Notes: generated by a model from the sequence alone, not told the origin. Positions 47,628 through 58,616 are shown, counted from the first letter of the stretch. The stretch is DNA of 64,000 nt from Saccharopolyspora gregorii (GCF_024734405.1 NZ_CP059556.1:5084001-5148000), one strand, 5' to 3'. Program-made: numbers and translations.

Positions 47628-47948
47628 ATGTCGATACCAGCAGCGCACGCCGTCTCCAAGCGGGAGAACCTGCCCCTGCTTCCCGATGAAGTCGACCTCG
47701 TCGAGCGCCTGATGACCCCGGAGAGCCCGGAGCGCATCGCGCTGGAGAACCTGGTGCCAGAAGTCGGCACCAGCAAAGCGGCGGTGCTACGTGCGGCCTT
47801 TCACGCCGGCATCGACAACATCCGCGCACAGGCACTGGACGAGTCCTACCGGCGAATGGCCGCCGAGATGACCGACGCCGAGCACGCGGAACGTCGCGCG
47901 CACACCTCCGCGCGACGCGAACGCCTCGCAGCGAGGAATGACGAGTGA
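47628..47948 (+). CDS. MazE-like antitoxin of a type II TA pair
   Basis: The 106-residue protein is not a confident family hit, but its place and form are typical. It is small and mostly helical, has a possible DNA-binding segment (G-T-S-K-A-A-V-L-R-A-A-F), and a very charged C-terminal tail (A-E-R-R-A-H-T-S-A-R-R-E-R-L). Its stop overlaps the toxin start by GTGA. ATG 47628 has GGGAG 3 nt upstream; ATG 47619 in the same frame is an alternative start. The inverted repeats upstream are the likely binding site. Confidence 0.7.
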   Translation: MSIPAAHAVSKRENLPLLPDEVDLVERLMTPESPERIALENLVPEVGTSKAAVLRAAFHAGIDNIRAQALDESYRRMAAEMTDAEHAERRAHTSARRERLAARNDE

Positions 47949-48277
47949 ACGCTCAGCGCCATCGCACCATCGTTCGCGGGCGCATCTACGGCGCGATGAT
48001 CGGCGATCGCGGGGAGAAGTTCTACCTCGCGGTGTCCAACAACAGCCGGAACGCACGGCTCGGCGACTTCCTCGCGGTGCGGTTGACCACGACCCGCAAG
48101 CCGAACTACCCCAGCATCGTGGTCCTCGACGACAAGGACTCCGACTGGGTGGGATCGGTGCTCTGCGACGACATCGAACCGATCTTCCACGAAGAGATCA
48201 GTCGGGACGCGGGCGCGTTGCACCCCAAGGACATGCAACGGGTGGACCAGGCCCTGCGCGTCGCGTTATCACTCTGA
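47945..48277 (+). CDS. MazF/PemK-family endoribonuclease toxin
   Basis: The 110-residue protein follows the MazF/CcdB-like beta-barrel pattern. It opens with V-R-G-R-I-Y-G, then Y-L-A-V-S-N-N-S-R-N, V-R-L-T-T-T-R-K-P, and V-L-C-D-D-I-E-P-I-F where the family has V-x-x-D-Q-I-x-x-I. MazF toxins cut mRNA or tRNA at short motifs. Arginine/threonine pairs that catalyse cleavage are present in R-L-T-T-T. The gene is coupled to its antitoxin by GTGA. It lies between folC and valS with opposite polarity. Confidence 0.78.
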   Translation: MNAQRHRTIVRGRIYGAMIGDRGEKFYLAVSNNSRNARLGDFLAVRLTTTRKPNYPSIVVLDDKDSDWVGSVLCDDIEPIFHEEISRDAGALHPKDMQRVDQALRVALSL

Positions 48278-48493
48278 TCAACAGGCGCCTGCACGAGTGG
48301 GAGCCGAGAAGTCGAAGCGGCCCGTCTTCGCGTCCGCCAGGAACGCACCCCACGCCCCCGCCGAGAACGCGAACACCGGGCCCGAAGGTTCCTTGGAATC
48401 GCGGACGCCCACTTCATCCGAGCGGAACCGCACCTCGACGCAGTTGTCGCTGGCCGCCGCGCTGTGCCTGCTCTTGAACCACCCGGTGTCCAT
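48278..48493 (-). CDS. DUF397 domain protein (copy 1)
   Basis: This 71-residue protein has the DUF397 pattern W-F-K-S-R-H-S-A-A-A-S-D-N-C-V-E-V, V-G-V-R-D-S-K and W-G-A-F-L-A-D-A-K-T-G-R-F. DUF397 proteins usually accompany an XRE regulator and take part in differentiation control in filamentous actinobacteria; some act as antitoxin-like partners. No XRE gene adjoins it. ATG 48493 is preceded by AGGAGG. It is a paralogue of the next gene. Confidence 0.88.
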   Translation of the reverse strand: MDTGWFKSRHSAAASDNCVEVRFRSDEVGVRDSKEPSGPVFAFSAGAWGAFLADAKTGRFDFSAPTRAGAC

Positions 48494-48553
48494 CACGCCT
48501 CCTGAATCCCGGCCGAGTCACCACACCCCAGTCTCACCACCGGCCCCCGCCAA

Positions 48554-48600
48554 GTGAATGGCCCATCAGCCCAGCCTCACGAGGCGAATGGGTCATTCAC
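48554..48600 (-). terminator. Hairpin after DUF397 copy 2
   Basis: GTGAATGGCCCAT (48554-48566) pairs with ATGGGTCATTCAC (48588-48600) with one G-U pair. It starts 18 nt past the stop of the upstream DUF397 gene and resembles the hairpin after valS. Confidence 0.6.
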
Positions 48601-48618
48601 CTCGGTGATCTCGGGGTG

Positions 48619-48825
48619 TCACGCTGGGAGGTCGAAGCGGCCCCTCTTCGCGTCCGCCACGAAGGCGCCCCACGCCGTGCCCGAGAACCCGAACACCGCC
48701 CCCGACCGCTCCTCCGAATCCCGCACCCCGACCTCGCCGGAGCCGAACCGAACCTCCACGCAGTTGTCGCCGGCGGCCGCGCTGCGACTGCTCTTGAACC
48801 ATCCGTCGTTCGCTGCACCTGTCAC
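48619..48825 (-). CDS. DUF397 domain protein (copy 2)
   Basis: This 68-residue protein repeats the DUF397 pattern W-F-K-S-S-R-S-A-A-A-G-D-N-C-V-E-V, V-G-V-R-D-S-E-E and W-G-A-F-V-A-D-A-K-R-G-R-F, and is clearly a paralogue of copy 1. GTG 48825 is preceded by GGAGGTGG; a longer frame upstream is rich in proline and arginine and not conserved in type. A hairpin separates the two copies, so they are probably separate transcripts. Confidence 0.88.
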   Translation of the reverse strand: MTGAANDGWFKSSRSAAAGDNCVEVRFGSGEVGVRDSEERSGAVFGFSGTAWGAFVADAKRGRFDLPA

Positions 48826-48897
48826 CGGCCCACCTCCTCCTCCGGTCGGTCGATCAACCTCGCCACCCCGGCGGCCGAGCGCTGAGCCCGGAGAGGC

Positions 48898-48940
48898 GAA
48901 CGGCCCGCCCGACCGTCGTGGCTGGTCGAACGGGCCGTTC
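48898..48940 (-). terminator. Hairpin after valS
   Basis: GAACGGCCCG (48898-48907) pairs with CGGGCCGTTC (48931-48940), about 24 nt past the valS stop. It shares GAGGTGAA-C/T-G-x-CCC and the flanking ACCTC with the hairpin at 48554-48600. Confidence 0.6.
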
Positions 48941-48963
48941 ACCTCAGGTGCGGACGGGAGCGG

Positions 48964-51600
48964 TCACGCCGTCGGCAGGGCCGCCAGGCGGGATTCGATG
49001 CGGGTGATGTCGGTCTGCGCCGTCTCGCGGCGGACCTTGATCTTCTCGACGACCTCGGCGGGCGCCTTGTCGGTGAAGGAGGGGTTGCCGAGCTTCTTCT
49101 CGGTGCCCTCCAGCTCCTTGCGGGCCGCCGCCAGGTCCTTCTCCAGCCGCTTGCGCTCAGCGGCCACGTCCACGGCGCCGGAGAGGTCCAGCTCCACCTC
49201 GACGGTGCCGCCGACCAGGCCGATCTCCAGCGACGCCGAGGAGGTGAAGTCCGCGCCGGGCTCGTTCAGCTTCGCCAGCGACCGCACCGCGGGCAGGTGC
49301 TCGACCAGTCCGAGCGCGTCCAGGCCGCTCAGCCGGGCCGCGACCCGCTGACCGGGCTTCAACCCCTGGTCCGAGCGGAACCGGCGGATCTCGGTGATGA
49401 GCTTCTGGGTGGCCTCCACCCGCCGCGCCGCGTCCTCGTCGGCGGGCGTGCCCGCCGCCGTCGGCCAGTCGGCGATGACCACGGACTCGCGGCCGGTCAG
49501 GGTGGTCCACAGCGTCTCGGTGACGAACGGGATCGTCGGGTGCAGCAGCCGCAGCAGCACGTCCAGCACGTGCCCCAGCACCTCGCGGGTGCGTTCCGCG
49601 CGGTCACCGCCCGCGTCGATCTGGACCTTCGACAGCTCCAGGTACCAGTCGCAGAACTCGTCCCAGGTGAAGTGGTAGAGCGCCTCGGTGGACTTGGCGA
49701 ACTGGAAGTCCTCCAGCAGTTCGTCCACATCGGACGTCAGCCGGTCGGTGCGGTCCAGGATCCAGCGGTCCGCGTCGGTCAGCTCCGCGCGGTCCGGCAG
49801 TCCGGACGGCACCCGCGCGCCGTTCATCAACGCGAACTTGGTGGCGTTGAACAGCTTCGTGCAGAAGCTGCGCGAGCCGGCGACCCACTCCTCGCTGATC
49901 GGCGCGTCCGCACCGGGGTTGGCGCCACGCGCCAAGGTGAACCGGAGGGCGTCGGTGCCGTAGTTGTCCATCCACTCCAGCGGATCGACCGTGTTGCCCG
50001 CGGACTTCGACATCTTCTTGCCGTGCGCGTCGCGGACCATGCCGTGCAGCGCGATCACGTCGAACGGCGGCACGCCGTCCATCGCGTACAGGCCGAACAT
50101 CATCATCCGGGCGACCCAGAAGAAGAGGATGTCGTAGCCGGTGACCAGCACGCTGGTCGGGTAAAACTTCGCCAGGTCCGGCGTCTCGTCCGGCCAGCCC
50201 ATCGTGGAGAACGGCCACAGGCCGGAGGAGAACCAGGTGTCGAGCACGTCCTCGTCCTGGTGCCAGCCCTCGCCGGACGGCGGCTCCTCGTCCGGGCCGA
50301 CGCACACGACCTCGCCGTTCGGGCCGTACCAGATCGGGATCCGGTGGCCCCACCACAGCTGCCGCGAGATGGCCCAGTCGTGCAGGTTGTCGACCCAGTC
50401 GAAGTAACGCTTCGCCATCTCCGGCGGGTGCACCGCGACCCGGCCGTCGCGCACCGCGTCCCCGGCGGCCTGCGCGAGCGGGCCGACCTTGACGAACCAC
50501 TGCAGCGACAACCGCGGCTCGATCGGCTCCTTCGACCGGGAGCTGTGCCCGACGCTGTGCAGGTACGGGCGCTTCTCCGCGACGATGCGTCCTTCGGCGC
50601 GCAGCGCCTCGCGGACGGCGACGCGGGCCTCGAAGCGGTCCATGCCGTCGAACTCGGTGCCGGTGCGGGCGATGCGGCCCTGCTCGTCCATGATCGTGAG
50701 CATCGGCAGGTCGTGGCGCCGGCCGATCTCGAAGTCGTTCGGGTCGTGCGCCGGGGTCACCTTCACCGCGCCGGTGCCGAACTCGGGGTCGACGTGCTCG
50801 TCGGCGACGACCGGGATGCTGCGGCCGGTCAGCGGCAGCTCCACCTCGGTGCCCACGACGTGCCGGTAGCGCTCGTCGTCCGGGTGCACCGCGATCGCGG
50901 TGTCGCCGAGCATCGTCTCCACCCGGGTGGTGGCCACCACGATCTCCGCGTCCCCGGAGCCGTAGCGCATCGAGACGAGCTCGCCCTCGACCTCGCGGTG
51001 CTCCACCTCGATGTCGGAGATCGCCGAGCGCATCGCGGGCGACCAGTTCACCAGGCGCTCCGCCCGGTAGATCAGGCCGTCGTCGAACAGCTTCTTGAAG
51101 ATGGTCTGCACCGCGCGGGACAGCCCCGAGTCCATCGTGAAGCGCTCGCGGCTCCAGTCGACGCTGTCCCCGAGGCGGCGCATCTGGGACAGGATCGAGC
51201 CGCCGTGCTGCTCCTTCCACTCCCACACCCGCTCCAGGAACTTCTCCCGGCCGAGCTCGCGGTGGTCGACGCCCTCCTCGCGGAGCTGCCGCTCCACCAG
51301 GGCCTGGACGGCGATGCTGGCGTGGTCCATGCCGGGCAGCCACAACGCCTCGTAGCCCTGCATCCGGCGACGACGGGTGAGCACGTCCATCAGGGTGTGC
51401 TCGAAAGCGTGGCCGATGTGCAGGCTGCCGGTGACGTTCGGCGGCGGGATCACGATCGAGAACGGCGGCTTGTCGCTGTGCGCGTCGGCGGTGAAGTACT
51501 CGGCGGCTACCCAGCGCTGGTACAGCTCGGCCTCGACGTCGGCCGGGTTCCAGCTCGACGGAAGTTCACGGGGCTGTGCGGGTGCGCTGGTCTGTGTCAC
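48964..51600 (-). CDS. valS: Valyl-tRNA synthetase
   Basis: ValRS charges tRNA-Val. The 878-residue class I enzyme has [13 protein letters not shown] (HIGH at 61-64), the editing CP1 domain, K-M-S-K-S (about 529-533), the W-E-D-F/C helical anticodon-binding region and a C-terminal coiled coil ([16 protein letters not shown]). The start at 51600 is a GTG. Next genes on the strand in relatives would be folC and DUF4233; here DUF397 and MazEF-like genes intervene. Confidence 0.98.
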   Translation of the reverse strand: MTQTSAPAQPRELPSSWNPADVEAELYQRWVAAEYFTADAHSDKPPFSIVIPPPNVTGSLHIGHAFEHTLMDVLTRRRRMQGYEALWLPGMDHASIAVQALVERQLREEGVDHRELGREKFLERVWEWKEQHGGSILSQMRRLGDSVDWSRERFTMDSGLSRAVQTIFKKLFDDGLIYRAERLVNWSPAMRSAISDIEVEHREVEGELVSMRYGSGDAEIVVATTRVETMLGDTAIAVHPDDERYRHVVGTEVELPLTGRSIPVVADEHVDPEFGTGAVKVTPAHDPNDFEIGRRHDLPMLTIMDEQGRIARTGTEFDGMDRFEARVAVREALRAEGRIVAEKRPYLHSVGHSSRSKEPIEPRLSLQWFVKVGPLAQAAGDAVRDGRVAVHPPEMAKRYFDWVDNLHDWAISRQLWWGHRIPIWYGPNGEVVCVGPDEEPPSGEGWHQDEDVLDTWFSSGLWPFSTMGWPDETPDLAKFYPTSVLVTGYDILFFWVARMMMFGLYAMDGVPPFDVIALHGMVRDAHGKKMSKSAGNTVDPLEWMDNYGTDALRFTLARGANPGADAPISEEWVAGSRSFCTKLFNATKFALMNGARVPSGLPDRAELTDADRWILDRTDRLTSDVDELLEDFQFAKSTEALYHFTWDEFCDWYLELSKVQIDAGGDRAERTREVLGHVLDVLLRLLHPTIPFVTETLWTTLTGRESVVIADWPTAAGTPADEDAARRVEATQKLITEIRRFRSDQGLKPGQRVAARLSGLDALGLVEHLPAVRSLAKLNEPGADFTSSASLEIGLVGGTVEVELDLSGAVDVAAERKRLEKDLAAARKELEGTEKKLGNPSFTDKAPAEVVEKIKVRRETAQTDITRIESRLAALPTA

Positions 51601-51723
51601 ACGCCGATTCTACGAACCGCCCGCGGCGGCCTCACCGGGCCTCACCTCCCGCGTTGAGCCGGCCGTGTGAACCACATCACGCGGGCTGTGCCGAGTCGAC
51701 CTCGACGGGGGACCCTGGGAAGC

Positions 51724-54060
<2,337 letters not shown>

Positions 54061-54076
54061 TCCCCCGCACCCGAGG

Positions 54077-54110
54077 ACCGGGCCGCCACGCACCGCGCGG
54101 GCGGCCCGGT
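54077..54110 (+). terminator. Terminator after the FdhF-like gene
   Basis: ACCGGGCCGCC (54077-54087) and GGCGGCCCGGT (54100-54110) form a perfect 11-bp stem 16 nt after the stop, followed by TCCGCGTTC. Confidence 0.65.
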
Positions 54111-54160
54111 TCCGCGTTCACGGCCCGTCCGCGGCCGCGCGTCGGGGCGGGGCCGGTCCG

Positions 54161-54786
54161 TCAGGCGGCGAGGCGTTCCGGCAGTCCCCTGGCCAGCTTG
54201 TCCGCCGCGACGCGCGGACCGAAGCGCTCCACCACCGCGCGGCGGCACGGGCACCGCTCGACCTCGGCCGCGGACGCGCAGCAGAACACGCCCAGCACGC
54301 GAACCGCGAACGCCACCTCCGCCGGATCACCGACCCGCCGGGACACGGCGACCGCCACCGCCGCCGCGACCCGCCGCACCGCGTCGTCCCGCTCCGCGCC
54401 GCCGAGCACCAGGTCGTGCAGCCGCGCCGCCGAGAGCCGGTCGGCCCGCTCGACCCGGGCGGCGACGTCGGCGAGCACGCGACAGGCGCGGTTCGCGCGC
54501 TGCGCCAGGAACTCCTCCCACGTCGCACCGTCCACGACCGCCAGGCAGCGCTGCTGGACGGTGCGCGGCCACGGGTCGGCGACGAGCACGGCGACCGCCT
54601 CGCGCTCCCGGCGCCGCCGGTCCCGGACGTCGTCCGCGTGCACCCGGAACGCCCCCGGCGTCCGCAGAACCGGTGCTCCTTGCAGTACCGCGACGGGTAG
54701 CTCGACCTCACCTTGTTCCGGCAGGGCCGCCCGGACAGCGTCCGCGCGCTGCCGCACAGGTGGGAGCGCCCTCGTTTGATCCCCAT
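54161..54786 (-). pseudogene. Small zinc-ribbon-like helical protein, frameshifted
   Basis: The minus strand gives M-G-I-K-R-G-R-S-H-L-C from ATG 54786. It goes on with G-R-P-C-R-N-K-V and Y-C-K-E-H-R, a four-cysteine/histidine zinc-ribbon-like head. After the G run at about 54660-54665 the rest continues in another frame as A-F-R-V-H-A-D-D-V-R-D-R-R-R. A helical region follows with a C-P-C-R-R-A motif, ending at 54161. Adding one G to the GGGGG run would join the two parts. I do not recognise the family; this type of C-head protein is common next to XRE-TPR regulators in pseudonocardias (inference). It might be an intact gene with a consensus error. Confidence 0.6.
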
Positions 54787-54901
54787 CCCCCCGGGATCGG
54801 CAGGCCCCGCGAGCCCGCGTACCGCCCATCCAGCGGTCCCGCTCGGCCGAACGTGGGCATCGCGCGGGCGGGACCGGCACGGGCGGGGCGCGCGTCGGAG
54901 G

Positions 54902-55201
54902 TCACCGCCCGTGCCGGTCGGGCCCGGCCTGCGTGCCGCGCGGGGACACCGGGCCGCACCACGCCCACCGGGCCGGGAACCGGCGCTCGGCCGGTTCGCC
55001 GGGAGCGACGGGATCGCGGCGGCCGGGGCGCCGGTCGGCTTCCCGGCACCGCGGGCACGGGAGCGCCGGCGGCCGGGACAGCTCCGCCACCAGCACCAGG
55101 AGGCCGCAGCGGGCGCGGTACCGCCCCTGCCGACCGGCGAGCCCCTCGGCCATCTCCGCTTCGCCCACGAGGTGGTCGCGACCGTCGTGCGCGCTGGTCA
55201 T
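54902..55201 (-). CDS. Small cysteine-containing actinobacterial protein, unrecognised function
   Basis: The 99-residue frame starts M-T-S-A-H-D-G-R-D-H-L-V-G-E-A and contains G-R-Y-R-A-R-C-G and P-P-A-L-P-C-P-R-C. This resembles a recurring small pseudonocardial protein type with an H-L-V start and a P-C-x-x-C end. The ATG at 55201 is preferred, though an upstream in-frame ATG at 55231 exists. It is divergent from the XRE-TPR regulator and shares its upstream region, so it may be its target. The last 30 residues are arginine/proline-rich and less certain. Confidence 0.5.
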   Translation of the reverse strand: MTSAHDGRDHLVGEAEMAEGLAGRQGRYRARCGLLVLVAELSRPPALPCPRCREADRRPGRRDPVAPGEPAERRFPARWAWCGPVSPRGTQAGPDRHGR

Positions 55202-55276
55202 GCGGATCAACCGATCCCCTCGTCGCCCCATGCAGCCAGCATCGGCGCCCGCACCGCGGCGCACCAGGGAACGCGC

Positions 55277-55372
55277 CGGGGCAACTCGGGGAACGTCGGC
55301 GAATGCGCGGCCACCTCGGCTTTCGGCGCAGCGGTACCGACCGATCGGGGCAACTTGGGGCAAGGTCGGCGA
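55277..55372 (+). promoter_or_regulatory. Two imperfect 26-27-bp direct repeats upstream of the XRE-TPR gene
   Basis: Copy 1 (55277-55302) and copy 2 (55346-55372) share CGGGGCAACT-C/T-GGGG and GTCGGCGA with small indels, 69 bp apart. They lie between the divergent small gene and the regulator, 50-150 bp before the regulator start, and are good candidates for its own binding sites. Confidence 0.55.
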
Positions 55373-55423
55373 CGCTGCGAAGCGAGGTGGATACACTCCG
55401 TACTCGTTGGGAGGCTGATCATC

Positions 55424-56641
55424 ATGACCGGCGATTCCTCCGCCCGGCCCCGACCGGAGCGCAACGAGCGGCTGCGCCGCGCCCGGGAGGCCCTGCCCTC
55501 GCGGCTGGCGCCCGGCGAGCCGCTGTCCCGCGCCGAACTCGCCGAGGCGGTCAACGACTACCTGCTGGAGACCACCGGCAAGCGCTGGGCGCTCGACGCG
55601 CACCACATCGCCAAGTGGGAGCGCGGCGCGGTCCGCTGGCCCACCGCCGCCTACCGGGCCGCGCTGCGCGCCGTGCTGGGCGCCGTCGACGACGCGGCGC
55701 TCGGCTTCCGGCCCCGCGGCTCGACCGGGGCGGCGCGGAGCAGAGTGCCCGCATCCACAGTGGACTCGATCCGGGTGGTGTCCGCGTCCTTCCAGTCCGC
55801 CGACCGCAGGGTGGGCGGAGGCACGCTCTACGAGACGGTCCGGCACTACTTCACCACCGCGGTGCTGCCCCTGGTCCGGGAGGAACCGCGGCAGGCGGAG
55901 GTGCTGTCCGCGGCGGCCTCCGTCGTCGAGCTCGCCGGGTGGATGGCGCACGACAGCGGCGGCGACGTTCCCGCGCGCGAGCACTTCCACACCGCCTACC
56001 GGCTCGCGGCGGCCGCCGACGACCACGCGCTGCAAGCCGAGGTGTGCGCCTCGCTGTCCCACCTGTCCACCGAGCTCGGCCAGCCGCGGTCCGCAGCGGA
56101 CTACGCGCTGAACGGGCTCACCCACACCATCTGCACCGGAGGCACGGCCCGCCTCGTCGCCCGGCTGCACGCGCTGCACGCGCGGGCGCTCGCCGCGCAG
56201 GGCGACCGGTACGGCACCGAACGGCACCTGGCGCTGGCCGGGGAAGAACTCGCCGTCCGCGACGAGGCCTGCGGCTGGATCGCCCCGTTCGACCGGGCCT
56301 CGCTGGCCAGCGAGACCACCGAGTGCTGGCGCAGCCTCGGCGACCTGCGCCGCGGCGAACGGCACGCCCGCGAAGCGGTCGGGTTGCGGCCCCCGGAACG
56401 CGTGCGCAGCAAGGCGTTGAGCCTGACGTCCCTCGCGCAGGTGCTCTTCGACGCCGGGCGCTACGACGAGGCGGCCGCGGCGGGCAGCACCGTGCTCGCC
56501 GAAGCCCCCGCCCTGTCCTCGGCCCGCGTGCACGAGCGGCTCACCGGCCTGGCGAACGCGCTGCTGCCGCACCACCGCGACCCGGCCGTGGCCGACTTCC
56601 TCGCCGCCCGCGCCACCCACCCGCTGCGCGACTCCGCTTGA
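55424..56641 (+). CDS. XRE-type HTH regulator with TPR-like repeats
   Basis: The 405-residue protein has an N-terminal HTH of the actinobacterial type (S-R-A-E-L-A-E-A-V-N-D-Y-L through H-H-I-A-K-W-E-R-G-A-V-R-W-P) and then about 280 residues of helical, TPR-like repeats with A-x-x-x-L, A-Y-R-L-A and A-D-Y-A-L motifs. Such proteins are peptide- or partner-sensing regulators. ATG 55424 lies 11 nt after GGGAGG, a long spacing. Its TGA overlaps the TTG start of a NUDIX hydrolase, so the two are coupled. The direct repeats upstream may be its operator. Confidence 0.85.
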   Translation: MTGDSSARPRPERNERLRRAREALPSRLAPGEPLSRAELAEAVNDYLLETTGKRWALDAHHIAKWERGAVRWPTAAYRAALRAVLGAVDDAALGFRPRGSTGAARSRVPASTVDSIRVVSASFQSADRRVGGGTLYETVRHYFTTAVLPLVREEPRQAEVLSAAASVVELAGWMAHDSGGDVPAREHFHTAYRLAAAADDHALQAEVCASLSHLSTELGQPRSAADYALNGLTHTICTGGTARLVARLHALHARALAAQGDRYGTERHLALAGEELAVRDEACGWIAPFDRASLASETTECWRSLGDLRRGERHAREAVGLRPPERVRSKALSLTSLAQVLFDAGRYDEAAAAGSTVLAEAPALSSARVHERLTGLANALLPHHRDPAVADFLAARATHPLRDSA

Positions 56642-57135
56642 ACGGGACCCGGACCGCGCGGCCGGAGGGGACGCACGCGCACCTCGCCGAGGGCAACGCG
56701 CGGCAACCCCGCAAGCGGGTCACCGCCGACGTGCTGCTGCGCGACCGGCAGGACCGGGTGCTGCTGGTCGACCCCAGCTACAAGGAGCACTGGGACCTGC
56801 CCGGCGGGATGGCCGAGGCCAACGAACCACCCCGGCTCGCCGCCGCCCGCGAAGTCCGCGAAGAGCTCGGCGTCCGCGCGCCCGTCGGGCGGCCGCTGCT
56901 GGTCGACTGGGTGCGCCCGCGCGGACCGTGGGACGACCACCTGCTGTTCGTCTTCGACGGCGGCAGGTTGCCCTGCGAGCACATCGCCGCGCTGCGGATC
57001 ACCGACCCGGAGATCACCCGCTTCCGGTTCGCCACGACCGCCCAGGCCCGCGCGCTGCTGCGCCCCGACATGTACCGCAGGCTCCGCCGCGCCCAGCACG
57101 CGCTGCGCACCGGCACCACCTCCTACGCGGAATGA
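56638..57135 (+). CDS. NUDIX hydrolase
   Basis: This 165-residue protein has a perfect Nudix box, G-x5-E-x7-R-E-V-R-E-E-L-G-V, at residues 57-79, so it should hydrolyse a nucleoside diphosphate linked to another moiety. The start is a TTG within TTGA that overlaps the stop of the regulator gene; a later ATG would remove part of the fold. Substrate unknown. The pairing of an XRE-TPR regulator with a NUDIX enzyme is recurrent in pseudonocardias (family knowledge, not shown here). Confidence 0.88.
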   Translation: MNGTRTARPEGTHAHLAEGNARQPRKRVTADVLLRDRQDRVLLVDPSYKEHWDLPGGMAEANEPPRLAAAREVREELGVRAPVGRPLLVDWVRPRGPWDDHLLFVFDGGRLPCEHIAALRITDPEITRFRFATTAQARALLRPDMYRRLRRAQHALRTGTTSYAE

Positions 57136-57138
57136 CGT

Positions 57139-58029
57139 TCAGGAGCGCGGGAAGTCGGCGGCGGTGTCCGGGAGGTCGGACCACGGGTCGGCCTTGCGGG
57201 CCAGGCGGCGCGGCAGGTTCCGGAGACCGTAGGACCGCGGGGTCGCCTTCGACAGTTCGGCGAAGTCCAGCGGCGTCGCCGCCGGGGCGCCGTCGCGGGC
57301 CCGCAGCGAGCAGGGCGCGATCATCGTCTGTCCGTAGGCGTTGCGCCCCACGTCCAAGAAGATCCGGTCGCCGCGCTCGTCCTTGCGCTGCTCGGTGGTG
57401 AGCCGGTCCGGGGCGGCGCGCACCGCGTCCTGCGCCATGTCCCGCACCGCCGCGCGCACCTCGTCGAAGCCGCGGCGGCCCGCCAGCGGAGCCACCACGT
57501 GGAAGCCCTTGCCGCCGGTGGTCTGCAGGTGCGGGGCGAGGCCCGCATCGGCGAACCGGTCCCGGAACTCGCGCACCACCGCCCGCAGCTCCGCGATCCC
57601 GGTCCCCGGCGGCGGGTCGAGGTCCACCACCGCCAGCACCGGCCGGTCCGGCTCCGCCGCCGCGGCCAGGCCCACGTGGAACTCCAGGCACGCCTGGGTC
57701 GCCAGGTAGACCAGCGTCGCCACGTCGTCGCACACCACGTGGTGCACCGGCCCGCCCGCGCCGCGCTGCGGCACCGGCACCACCCGCACCCAGTCCGGGA
57801 AGTGGCCGGACGCCTCCTTCTGGAAGAAGCCCGCCGCACCCACCCCGTCCGGGAAGCGGCGCATCGTCAGCGGTTTCCCGCGCAGGTGCGGCACCATCCG
57901 GTCGCCGACCGCGCGGAAGTACTCGGCGACGTCCCGCTTCCGGTAGCCGTCCGCCGGGTACAGCACCTTGTCCGGGTGGGTCAGCTCGACGCGCTCGGCA
58001 CCGGCGGACAGCACCTCCGCCCCGCTCAT
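57139..58029 (-). CDS. LigD-type NHEJ polymerase/primase domain protein
   Basis: The 296-residue protein is the stand-alone polymerase domain (PolDom) of LigD, an archaeo-eukaryotic primase that fills in DNA ends with ribo- or deoxyribonucleotides in non-homologous end joining. It has the V-V-D-L-D-P-P-P-G metal motif, T-T-G-G-K-G-F-H-V-V and an R-R-F-P-D-G-V segment near the start. The ATG overlaps by ATGA the stop of the phosphoesterase gene, so the two are translated together. No ligase domain or Ku gene is seen in the window. Confidence 0.92.
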   Translation of the reverse strand: MSGAEVLSAGAERVELTHPDKVLYPADGYRKRDVAEYFRAVGDRMVPHLRGKPLTMRRFPDGVGAAGFFQKEASGHFPDWVRVVPVPQRGAGGPVHHVVCDDVATLVYLATQACLEFHVGLAAAAEPDRPVLAVVDLDPPPGTGIAELRAVVREFRDRFADAGLAPHLQTTGGKGFHVVAPLAGRRGFDEVRAAVRDMAQDAVRAAPDRLTTEQRKDERGDRIFLDVGRNAYGQTMIAPCSLRARDGAPAATPLDFAELSKATPRSYGLRNLPRRLARKADPWSDLPDTAADFPRS

Positions 58030-58616
58030 CGGCCGTTCTCCCGCTCGGCGGCGAGGTCGGCGTTGGTGCGGCCGGAGAGCACCGACTCGGGCTGGGTGCG
58101 CGCCGGGGTGCGGCGCCGGTCGGCGCCCTCGTCGTCGACCTTCACCAGCAGCCACTCCTCCCGGCCGCGCATCGGGGTGCGGGTGAGGGCGAACGCGCCG
58201 GTCAGCTTGCTGCCCTCCAGCAGCACCTTCACGTGGCCGCGTTCGAGCGCGTCGGCCATCTCCACCGGTTTCCCGCGGTGCTCGGTGAGGTTCCGGTACG
58301 ACCCGGTGTCCCACACGACGACGGTGCCCGCCCCGTAGCCCTCCGGGATGGTGCCCTCGAAGGACGCGTAGTCCAGCGGGTGGTCCTCGGTGGGCGTGGC
58401 CAGCCGCTTCTGCCGCGGGTCGGTGGACGGCCCCTTCGGCACCGCCCACGACTTGAGCACGTCCCCGACCTCCAGCCGGAAGTCGAAGTGCACCGTGGAG
58501 GCGTCGTGGCGCTGCACCACGAACCGCGGCAGCTCCCCCGGCGCGCCACCGCCCGGTTCGCCGGACCGCGCCAGGTCCCGCTTGCTCCGGTATTCGCCGA
58601 GCCCGTCCCGTGCCAT
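58026..58616 (-). CDS. LigD-type 3'-phosphoesterase domain protein
   Basis: The 196-residue protein matches the 3'-phosphoesterase domain of LigD, which removes 3'-phosphates and ribonucleotides from DNA ends. The R-H-D-A-S-T-V-H-F-D-F-R-L-E segment carries the catalytic histidines and aspartate, followed by W-A-V-P-K-G-P-S and the G-T-I-P-E-G-Y-G-A-G motif. It forms an operon with the polymerase gene. In mycobacteria the same domains are fused with a ligase; here they are separate polypeptides. Confidence 0.92.
   Translation of the reverse strand: MARDGLGEYRSKRDLARSGEPGGGAPGELPRFVVQRHDASTVHFDFRLEVGDVLKSWAVPKGPSTDPRQKRLATPTEDHPLDYASFEGTIPEGYGAGTVVVWDTGSYRNLTEHRGKPVEMADALERGHVKVLLEGSKLTGAFALTRTPMRGREEWLLVKVDDEGADRRRTPARTQPESVLSGRTNADLAAERENGR

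Noticed and set aside
48597-48885. Several short frames antisense to DUF397 copy 2
   Set aside because: They lack ribosome sites and conserved motifs, while the DUF397 frame shows the family pattern twice in the region.
54933-55418. A 161-codon plus-strand frame upstream of the XRE-TPR gene
   Set aside because: Serine/arginine/proline-rich, no motif, and it overlaps the better-supported minus-strand gene and the direct repeats.
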